Source: Burkholderiales bacterium
GTDB taxonomy: Bacteria > Pseudomonadota > Gammaproteobacteria > Burkholderiales > SG8-39
Assembly (NCBI GenBank): GCA_919902965.1
Contig: CAKKSJ010000432.1
Span: forward strand, 1 to 20,312
DNA length: 20,312 nucleotides
Direction of reading: 5' to 3'
A program made the translations under genes and the position numbers. Below, piece after piece: positions 15,005 through 20,312 of this stretch (the first letter of the stretch is position 1; every line of letters starts with the position of its first letter). The notes under the pieces are model-generated. The model made no database searches. It was not told the origin of the DNA and saw only the letters and a program-made list of their open reading frames with translations.

Positions 15005-16042
15005 TCATGCCGAGGGGTTGGGATAGCGCCGGTGGATGGCATCGATGCCGGCGAGCGTCCCGGCATCGAGTTCGACTTTGACACTGTCGATATTCTGCTT
15101 CAGCTGCGCCAGGTCGGTCGCGCCGACGATGGTCGACGCGACGAACCAGCGCGTGCGCACGAAGGCCAGCGCCATTTCGGTGGGAGGCAGTCCGCGGCTC
15201 TTGGCGAACAGGCAATATTCTTCGGCCGCCGCGCGCACCAGCTCGCGCTTGTAGCGCTCGCCGAAGTCGGCGTAGCGGCCCAGACGCGAGCGCGGCGGCA
15301 TCGCGCCGCCGGAAAATTTTCCGGTGAGCATGCCCATCGCAAGCGGACTGTAGGCGAGCAGCGGCAGCTTCTCGCGGAAACTCGCTTCGGCCAGTTCGCC
15401 GTCGAACATGCGGTTCACTAGGCTGTAGCAGTTCTGGATGCTCAGCGGCGGCGGCAATCCATGCTCGCGCGCCAGGCGCAGGAACTCGCATACGCCCCAG
15501 GTGGTTTCGTTCGAAATGCCATAGTGGCGGATCTTGCCCGCCTTGATCAGTGCGGCCATGGTCTCGATCTGATCGAGAATGGGCACCACCGGCACCTCTT
15601 TTGCAGGATCGAAACGCGTCACGCCGAACATCGGCACATTGCGTCCCGGCCAGTGTATCTGGTACAGGTCGAGATAGTCGGTGCGCAGCCGCGCAAGGCT
15701 GTCATTGAGCGCGCCGGTGATATTCTCGCGCGTGAGTTCGGTGCGCCCGCCGCGCACCCAGTCGCGCCGGCCCGGGCCGGCCACCTTGCTCGCGAGCACC
15801 AGCTTGTCGCGCTGCTGGCGCGCCAGCCATGGTCCCAGACAGGTCTCGGTACGCGCGTAAGTGCCCGGCCCCGGCGGCACCGGATACATCTCCGCCGTGT
15901 CGATGAAATTGATGCCGTGATCGAGCGCGAAATCCAGTTGCAGGTGCGCATCGCGCTCGCTGTTCTGCTCGCCCCAGGTCATGGTGCCGAGGCAGATTTC
16001 GGATACACGCAGATCACTCTCACCTAGCTTATTGATCTTCAT
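15005..16042 (-). CDS. tas: NADP(H)-dependent aldo/keto reductase, Tas-like
   Basis: A 345-residue aldo/keto reductase close to E. coli Tas, reducing or oxidising a carbonyl/alcohol with NADP(H). The catalytic tetrad is visible: D48 and Y53 (INFIDTAEMYPVPP), K86 (LASKVAGP) and H130 (YLDLYQIHWPGR). LGTMTWGEQNSERDAH (18-33) and IVGATDLAQLKQNI near the end are also Tas-like. The start ATG at 16042 has GAGG about 7 bases upstream; a longer frame to 16072 is less likely. It lies 133 nt downstream of the SDR stop, with a hairpin and a tandem repeat between them, so it may have separate expression. The symbol is by similarity; the role in this cluster is not known. Confidence 0.9.
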   Translation of the reverse strand: MKINKLGESDLRVSEICLGTMTWGEQNSERDAHLQLDFALDHGINFIDTAEMYPVPPGPGTYARTETCLGPWLARQQRDKLVLASKVAGPGRRDWVRGGRTELTRENITGALNDSLARLRTDYLDLYQIHWPGRNVPMFGVTRFDPAKEVPVVPILDQIETMAALIKAGKIRHYGISNETTWGVCEFLRLAREHGLPPPLSIQNCYSLVNRMFDGELAEASFREKLPLLAYSPLAMGMLTGKFSGGAMPPRSRLGRYADFGERYKRELVRAAAEEYCLFAKSRGLPPTEMALAFVRTRWFVASTIVGATDLAQLKQNIDSVKVELDAGTLAGIDAIHRRYPNPSA

Positions 16043-16105
16043 CGAAGCCTCATCGGTATTTGAAATCGGCAATGCCGCGCATCACAGCGTACGAGCCTTT
16101 GAACA

Positions 16106-16130
16106 GCCCGCGCAAGCTTTTCGCGCGGGC
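16106..16130. repeat. 8-bp GC-rich hairpin between SDR and reductase
   Basis: GCCCGCGC (16106-16113) and GCGCGGGC (16123-16130) pair perfectly around the loop AAGCTTTTC. No U-tract follows on the minus strand, so it may attenuate or protect mRNA rather than terminate. Its right arm merges into the 18-nt tandem repeat. Confidence 0.65.
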
Positions 16131-16171
16131 GGTCCCACGGGCGCGGGCGGTCCCACGGCCGCGGGCGGTCC
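16124..16171. repeat. 18-nt tandem repeat, about 2.7 copies
   Basis: Units CGCGGGCGGTCCCACGGG at 16124-16141 and 16142-16159 (last base C) and a partial unit at 16160-16171 repeat with period 18. The array ends 4 bases before the SDR stop codon at 16176. It lies in the spacer between the SDR and the reductase, a likely site for copy-number change. Confidence 0.9.
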
Positions 16172-16175
16172 ATTA

Positions 16176-16956
16176 CTACAGCTTCGGTGGAATCAGGCCC
16201 ATGTGCATGCCGCCGTCGATCATGATGGTGTCGCCGGTGATCAGGTCCGCGCCCTCGATCAGCCAGACGATCACGGCGGCGACGTCCTCGGGCGTGCCCG
16301 GGCGGCCCAGCGGCGTGCCCTGCCGGTAGCGCGCCTCGATCGCGGCATAGCGCGAACCATAGCCTTCGCGCAGCCACTTGGTGTCGACCATGCCCGGACA
16401 GACCGCATTGACGCGGATCTCCGGGCCGAGCACGCGCGCCAGCGACATGGTCATGGTGTTGAGCGCCCCTTTGGACGCGGCGTAGGCGATGCTCGAGCCC
16501 ATGCCGTTCTTGCCTGCAATCGAGGACACGTTGACCACGGCGCCATGGCCGCTTTTTTTTCATTGCCGGCGCGCAGGCGCGCACCATCTGGTAGGCGCCG
16601 ACGACATTGACCGAATAGATGCGCAGGAAATCCTCGGCGCTAAGCGCCTCCAGGTCGGAATGATTGGCAAACTTGGTCGCGCCGGCATTGTTCACCAGGG
16701 CGTCAATGCGGCCCCACTTGTCCAGCGCCGCCTGCGCCAGGCGACGGCAATCTGCGTCCAGCGACACATCCGCTTTCACCAGCAGCGCCTCGCTGCCCGC
16801 CGCCTCGCAGGCCGCGAACGTCGCGCGCGCCGCCGCCTCGCTCTTGCTGTAGTTGACCACCACGCGCGCGCCGCGGCCGGCGAGCATGGTGGCGCTGGCC
16901 GCGCCGATGCCGCTGGCGGAACCGCTGACGATGCAGACTGCGTTTTTCATATCCAT
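16176..16956 (-). pseudogene. short-chain dehydrogenase/reductase with +1 frameshift in A8 run
   Basis: An NAD(P)-dependent SDR, 259 residues if one A is removed. The first frame gives GSASGIG (12-18), the NNAG motif (89-92) and N117, up to APAMKK. The plus strand then has eight T (16553-16560), read as ATG-A8-GCGG, and the frame is lost. Dropping one A restores SGHGAVVNVSSIAGKNG with S145, Y158 and K162 of the catalytic tetrad, then VNAVCPGMVDTKW and the C-terminal IDGGMHMGL, ending at 16176. Without correction the frame runs on to 16039 with RPWD repeats from the tandem array. The start ATG at 16956 has GGAG 7 bases upstream. A sequencing error, a real mutation or slippage-rescued expression are all possible. 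Confidence 0.9.
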
Positions 16957-17023
16957 GACTCAGCTCCAGGACGATCAAACCACAAAGGACGCAAGCCAAC
17001 CTGAACGATCTTGTTGCCGCGGA

Positions 17024-18700
17024 TCAGACTTTCGACCTTGCCCTCACCGACTCCTGCTCCTGCAGGGCGCGCCACATGACCTTGCCGGTGGCGGATTTGG
17101 GCAGGCTGTCGACAAATTCGATAATGCGCGGATACTTGTACGCGGCCATGTGCGTCTTGCACCATTCGATGATGCCTTCGGCACTGGCCTTGCCCTTGCT
17201 CGCGGCCTTCAGCACCACCATCGCCTTCACCGTCTCGCCGCGGTGCGCGTCCCCGGTTCCGATGACGCAGACCTCCTGGATGTCCGGGTGCGCATACATA
17301 AACAGCTCCACCTCGGCCGGCGATACTTTGAAGCCGGAAGCGTTGATCATGCGCTTAAGGCGGTCGACAAAAAAGAAATAGCCCTCTTCGTCGTAACGGC
17401 CCAGGTCGCCGGTGCGGAAATAGGTCTTGCCGCCGATGTCGATGAAGGCCTGGGCCGTGGCCCTGGGGTCGTTCCAATATCCCTTGAAAATCTGCGGCCC
17501 GCAGGAGACGATTTCGCCCACCTCGCCCACGCCCAGCGGCACGAGCGAGTCCGGATTGATCACCAGCGCCTCGGTATTGATGAACGGAATGCCCAGGCAT
17601 TGGCGCTTGGGGCGGTCCGGGTGGTTATTGTGCGTGGCACCGGAGGTCTCGGTCAGGCCGTAGCCCTCGGAGAACTCCAGGCCGGTCAGGTCGTACAGTT
17701 TCTTCGCCACCGCTTCGGGCATGGCCGCGCCGCCGCCGGCGATGCCGCGCAGGCTCGCCAGGCTGTCGGCCTTGAAATTGGGGCTCGCAAACAAGTCGAT
17801 CACCATGGTCGGGATGTTGGTCCATCCGGTCACCCGGTGGTGCGCGATCAGCTTCAGCGCCAGTTCCCGGTCCCAGCGCGTCATGATCACCAGCTCGGCA
17901 CCCAGATAAATGGCGCTGTGCATCAAGTGCACCATGCCGGTGATGTGGAAGAACGGCACGACGCACAGGATCACGTCCTCGGCCGAGCCCCTGTTCCAGA
18001 CGCCTGCGGGCACGACGTTGGCCATGAGCGTGCGATGCGTGTGCATGCAGCCCTTGGGCCTACCGGTGGTGCCGGAGGTATAAGGCATCGCGCACAAATC
18101 GTCGGGCTGCGCGAGATGCGCGCTCGGTACGCACCCCGCCTTCAGGGCATCGCGCCAGCGCACGACTTCAGGCTGGTCTGTCTCCAGGGGCGGCAGTTTC
18201 AGGAAATCCGGCTGCGCCAGTTCGGAAGCCGGGTCGGCGTATTCGCCGTAGCTGGCGACAATGATCCAGGCGAGCGGTCCCGCGGCAAGCAGCGGCGCGA
18301 TGCGCGGCAGCAGTTCCTGCCCGATCAGCGCGATGCGCGTGCCCGCATCGTCTACGTAGTGCCGCAGTTCCTCGGTCAGGTTCATCGGATTGACCGGAAC
18401 CACCACCGCATCCGCGCGCAGCAGGGCATAGTAGGCAATGACGAACTGTGGGCTGTTCTGCATATACAACAGCACCCGCTCGCCCTTCTTCAGGTCGCAC
18501 CGGGTTTGCAGATAGCCGGCGAGCGCGTCCGCCTGCTGTTTCAGTTCCCGATAGGCAAGCCGCCCGCCATAGTAGGAAAGCGCAGTTTTTTCGGGATAGC
18601 GCGCGGCCGCCACATCGAGGTTGTGGTACAGCGTCATCTGCGGCACGGGCAGCGTGTACGGGACCCCTTTTGGCCAGTGCTGGTAATGGCGCGGCTGCAT
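17024..18700 (-). CDS. AMP-forming acyl-CoA ligase (ANL superfamily)
   Basis: A 558-residue ligase that activates a carboxylic acid to an acyl-AMP and then an acyl-CoA. P-loop YTSGTTGRPKG (207-217), the GYGLTET motif (346-352), TGD (430-432), the hinge DRLKRMI (446-452) and catalytic K540 in PKSATGKVMWR are all present. VVPFFHITGMVHLM (247-260) lies in the acyl pocket. It resembles the long-chain/medium-chain fatty acid ligase branch, but the acid cannot be named. The start at 18700 (MQPRHYQHWPKG) has GGGAG about 4 bases upstream; the frame is open to 18736, but that overlaps the MaoC gene. The MaoC stop is 11 bases upstream, and the SDR begins 67 bases after its stop. It probably supplies the CoA ester used by the neighbours. 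Confidence 0.94.
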   Translation of the reverse strand: MQPRHYQHWPKGVPYTLPVPQMTLYHNLDVAAARYPEKTALSYYGGRLAYRELKQQADALAGYLQTRCDLKKGERVLLYMQNSPQFVIAYYALLRADAVVVPVNPMNLTEELRHYVDDAGTRIALIGQELLPRIAPLLAAGPLAWIIVASYGEYADPASELAQPDFLKLPPLETDQPEVVRWRDALKAGCVPSAHLAQPDDLCAMPYTSGTTGRPKGCMHTHRTLMANVVPAGVWNRGSAEDVILCVVPFFHITGMVHLMHSAIYLGAELVIMTRWDRELALKLIAHHRVTGWTNIPTMVIDLFASPNFKADSLASLRGIAGGGAAMPEAVAKKLYDLTGLEFSEGYGLTETSGATHNNHPDRPKRQCLGIPFINTEALVINPDSLVPLGVGEVGEIVSCGPQIFKGYWNDPRATAQAFIDIGGKTYFRTGDLGRYDEEGYFFFVDRLKRMINASGFKVSPAEVELFMYAHPDIQEVCVIGTGDAHRGETVKAMVVLKAASKGKASAEGIIEWCKTHMAAYKYPRIIEFVDSLPKSATGKVMWRALQEQESVRARSKV

Positions 18701-18711
18701 GTTTCTCCCGG

Positions 18712-19158
18712 CTAGCCGTACTGCCGCGTCACCCACTCGGCGATGCAGGCCGGCTTGTCTGCGCCCTCGCGCTCCACGGTCACGCTCCAGGTGAGCTGCT
18801 TGCCGCCTTTGATCTCTTCAAATTTAGACAGCACGAAGCGCGCGCGGATGCGCGAACCGGCCGGCACGGCATCGGTGAAGCGCACCCGGTTCAGTCCGTA
18901 GTTGACGCCCATTTTCATCCGGCTCACGTCGACGCTGCTCTCCAGCAAATGCGACAGCAGCGACAGCGTAAGAAAGCCGTGCGCGATGGTGCTGCCGTAA
19001 GGCGATTCGCGCTTCGCCCGCTCCGGGTCGATATGGATCCATTGTGGATCGACGGTGGCACTGGCGAATTGGTCGATGCGATCCTGGGCGATGAGGAACC
19101 AGGGCGAAACACCGACTTCCTTCCCGACCTGCAGTTGCAGCTGTGTGATATCGTTCAT
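18712..19158 (-). CDS. MaoC-like (R)-hydratase, hotdog fold
   Basis: A 148-residue MaoC-type protein that likely adds water across the double bond of an enoyl-CoA. The hydratase-2 motif is visible as FASATVDPQWIHIDPERAKR, with D37 and H42 the expected catalytic pair, followed by SPYGSTIAHGFLTLSL. The single hotdog domain length is normal. Two ATG codons compete: 19158 (MNDITQLQLQVG) and 19176 (six residues longer). Neither has a clear ribosome-binding site, and family alignment favours the first. An inverted repeat lies just upstream. As first gene of the MaoC-ligase-SDR series, it points to a beta-oxidation-like or branched-acyl pathway (inference). Confidence 0.9.
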   Translation of the reverse strand: MNDITQLQLQVGKEVGVSPWFLIAQDRIDQFASATVDPQWIHIDPERAKRESPYGSTIAHGFLTLSLLSHLLESSVDVSRMKMGVNYGLNRVRFTDAVPAGSRIRARFVLSKFEEIKGGKQLTWSVTVEREGADKPACIAEWVTRQYG

Positions 19159-19177
19159 AGGAGGGTATTTTGCCATG

Positions 19178-19205
19178 AATCGCAGGGCGCAACGCCGCTG
19201 CGATT
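19178..19205. promoter_or_regulatory. 8-bp inverted repeat upstream of MaoC gene
   Basis: AATCGCAG (19178-19185) and CTGCGATT (19198-19205) are perfect inverted repeats with 12 bases between. The inner GGCG/CGCC can add 4 bp with one bulge. Size and position, 20-47 bases before the ATG at 19158, suit either a dimeric repressor operator or an mRNA leader hairpin. Confidence 0.5.
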
Positions 19206-19320
19206 GCGCTCAGGTGCTGAATGTCAACAGCCCCTGGTACTCCGAACGAGAATATTGAACCACGCCAGTGCGCAGTTTGAACCGGCTTGCCAGGCCGGGG
19301 CAGGTCACTGCGACCCTGCG

Positions 19321-19326
19321 ATTATA
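19321..19326 (-). promoter_or_regulatory. candidate -10 box for MaoC-to-CaiB cluster
   Basis: TATAAT occurs exactly on the minus strand (19326 to 19321), just after the Fe-S protein stop codon and about 160 bases before the MaoC start. No recognisable -35 hexamer lies at 16-18 bases. Confidence 0.35.
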
Positions 19327-19339
19327 TTCTCCGAAAAAT

Positions 19340-20023
19340 TCATCCCTGCACGTCGCCGCGATGGTTTTCCCGGAAAGCGTGCATGTGAAAGCGCGCCTGC
19401 GCCGGCGCATAGCGGTAATCGCGGCCGACCGGGCAGGCATGGCGCGCAAGGCAGCCGATGTCCATGCAAGTCGGTTCCGGTCTAGCGACCAGGTGGCGCG
19501 CGCAGGCCGGAACGTCGTAGGACCTGCCATCGAACGCAGCTGCCGGACAAGCGCTGAGGCAGGGCCGCTCCGGGCAGCTCGCGCAGGGGCTGGCGCGGCG
19601 CTCCGCCGGCGGCAGTATGATCGCGTCGGCAAACAGCAGCGCGCCGCGATAGCCGTGCCACAGGCCGTAGTCCGGATGGATAAGCAAGCCCAGCGGTGAG
19701 GCATGACAGGCTTCGGCGCGCATCGCCCAGCGTTGAAACGGCAGATAGGGGCGCTGGAAGGGGAACACGGCGTGCGCGCCCAAGTGCGCGGCAAGTGCGC
19801 GCAACACGCGCTCCGACCACTGGTCCAGGGTCATCGAACGCCCGGCGCGCGCGGCTTCGAAAACGCGCCACATCTGCGGCCCGGCATTGCCGGCCAGGAC
19901 CAGAGTGCGCGCGGGCGCGTCGTTCTCCAGCGGCGGCACGGCGTCGCCGGCGGCGGGATGAAACGCCCCGCGCGGCGTCAGCCCCGCGTTTTGCAATGAC
20001 TGTTCGATTTCGTCCAGGTTCAT
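19340..20023 (-). CDS. Fe-S protein, QueG/MMACHC-like C-terminal motif
   Basis: A 227-residue protein with eight cysteines in the C-terminal third: C147, C150, C155, C159 (C-x2-C-x4-C-x3-C-P), then C174, C186, C191 and C197. The first set binds a [4Fe-4S] cluster in ferredoxin-like proteins; the rest may hold a second cluster. Before them is LLIHPDYGLWHGYRGALL (113-130), which recalls the HPxYGxW region of QueG (epoxyqueuosine reductase) and the HPRFGGWFAIRG region of the cobalamin-processing protein MMACHC. A redox role, perhaps with a cobalamin or flavin cofactor, is inference only. The start at 20023 (MNLDEIEQSL) has GGAG about 6 bases upstream. Divergent from the BPSS1780-like gene. Confidence 0.85.
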   Translation of the reverse strand: MNLDEIEQSLQNAGLTPRGAFHPAAGDAVPPLENDAPARTLVLAGNAGPQMWRVFEAARAGRSMTLDQWSERVLRALAAHLGAHAVFPFQRPYLPFQRWAMRAEACHASPLGLLIHPDYGLWHGYRGALLFADAIILPPAERRASPCASCPERPCLSACPAAAFDGRSYDVPACARHLVARPEPTCMDIGCLARHACPVGRDYRYAPAQARFHMHAFRENHRGDVQG

Positions 20024-20081
20024 GCGATTCTCCGCATGCTCGCGCATGGTTCAATGCCGGCCGCTTGCGCCGAGACAGTTG

Positions 20082-20110
20082 TTGAGGCGCCCCTCCAAGC
20101 AGCATACACT
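20082..20110 (+). promoter_or_regulatory. candidate sigma70 promoter for BPSS1780-like gene
   Basis: TTGAGG (20082-20087) and TACACT (20105-20110) each match four of six consensus bases and are separated by exactly 17 bases. The pair lies about 55 bases upstream of the ATG at 20165. Confidence 0.5.
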
Positions 20111-20164
20111 TGCTTCATGGCGTCTTGCAGCTGATCCAGCCTGCATCCAGCCAGGGAGACCAAC

Positions 20165-20312
20165 ATGACAAGCAACGTACCTGACACCATAGCCGAACCG
20201 AACGACGCACATTTCCATGCCCGGGGGCGCACGCTCCAGTCCGGCCGCGGCTGGGATTGGATCGTCGAGGCGTTTGCGCTGTTCCGCAAGCAGCCCGGCC
20301 TGTGGATACTGT
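20165..20312 (+). CDS. BPSS1780-like membrane protein, N-terminal part (3' truncated)
   Basis: The first 49 residues of a protein running off the window. After a polar start (MTSNVPDTIAEPNDAH), the stretch SGRGWDWIVEAFALFRKQPG leads into a hydrophobic segment (LWIL). This GRGWxWIxEgxxLFRkqPxlW pattern is the typical beginning of BPSS1780-family integral membrane proteins, whose function is not known to me. AGGGAG about 6 bases before the ATG supports the start, and a promoter candidate lies upstream. The membrane domain itself is outside the window, so the call rests on the N-terminal signature. Confidence 0.75.
   Translation, partial: MTSNVPDTIAEPNDAHFHARGRTLQSGRGWDWIVEAFALFRKQPGLWIL

Noticed and set aside
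13291..15081. Long plus-strand open frame (596 codons)
   Set aside because: Antisense to the CoA-transferase and fpr operon genes; His/Arg/Gln-rich with no domain.
16545..16565. Programmed -1 frameshift at A-AAA-AAG in the SDR
   Set aside because: A -1 shift enters the wrong frame. Restoring the SDR needs +1, that is loss of one A, so a dnaX-type mechanism does not fit.
16853..18715. Long plus-strand open frame (620 codons)
   Set aside because: Antisense to the acyl-CoA ligase, whose motifs are all present; a shadow frame.
19222..19227. Perfect TTGACA on the minus strand upstream of MaoC
   Set aside because: No acceptable -10 hexamer lies 16-18 bases downstream, so I do not call a promoter.
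19175..19258. 27-codon plus-strand ORF with AGGAGG at 19159-19164
   Set aside because: Spacing of 10 bases is long, the peptide has no features, and the AGGAGG is the complement of MaoC codons. Could be chance.

Overview
The window is GC-rich chromosomal DNA, most likely from a betaproteobacterium. Evidence for this is a chorismate synthase tail, a stand-alone SWIB-domain protein with a lysine-rich N-terminus, a DUF6279 lipoprotein, a DUF3301 protein, and the start of a BPSS1780-type membrane protein, a family I know mainly from Burkholderia relatives. The genus cannot be read from the sequence. No rRNA, tRNA, CRISPR array, insertion sequence or phage gene was seen.

Layout. Positions 1-423 hold the 3' end of aroC (+). 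Positions 424-852 are gene-free but packed with five hairpins that share a 17-nt core. Positions 853-7106 (-) are a probable catabolic operon read from right to left: a BASS-like transporter, HyuA, HyuB and a class III aminotransferase, the last two overlapping by 4 nt. Positions 7107-7332 hold two gene remnants: the tail of an HSL-type esterase and the tail of a cupin protein. Positions 7333-9495 (-) encode an MFS transporter followed by an intact HSL-type esterase. A divergent promoter region then leads to the SWIB-domain gene (+) and a secreted HEAT/TPR-like protein (+), which converges on the next operon.

Positions 10927-13659 (-) are a tight four-gene housekeeping operon: DUF3301 protein, ferredoxin-NADP reductase (fpr), DUF6279 lipoprotein and an alpha/beta hydrolase. 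Positions 13762-19158 (-) are a catabolic cluster: MaoC hydratase, acyl-CoA ligase, SDR, Tas-like aldo/keto reductase and CaiB/BaiF CoA-transferase. Its SDR gene is broken by one extra base in an 8-A run. Positions 19340-20023 (-) encode a small Fe-S protein with a QueG/MMACHC-like motif, divergent from the partial BPSS1780-like gene (+) at the right edge.

Working together, the HyuAB cluster looks like uptake, ATP-driven opening or carboxylation, and transamination of an unidentified small carbonyl or cyclic amide compound. The MaoC-to-CaiB cluster looks like CoA activation, hydration, oxidation/reduction and CoA transfer on an acyl substrate. These pathway statements are inference from family membership and gene order. 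The strongest unusual signals are the hairpin array, the gene graveyard at 7122-7320 and the homopolymer frameshift in the SDR.
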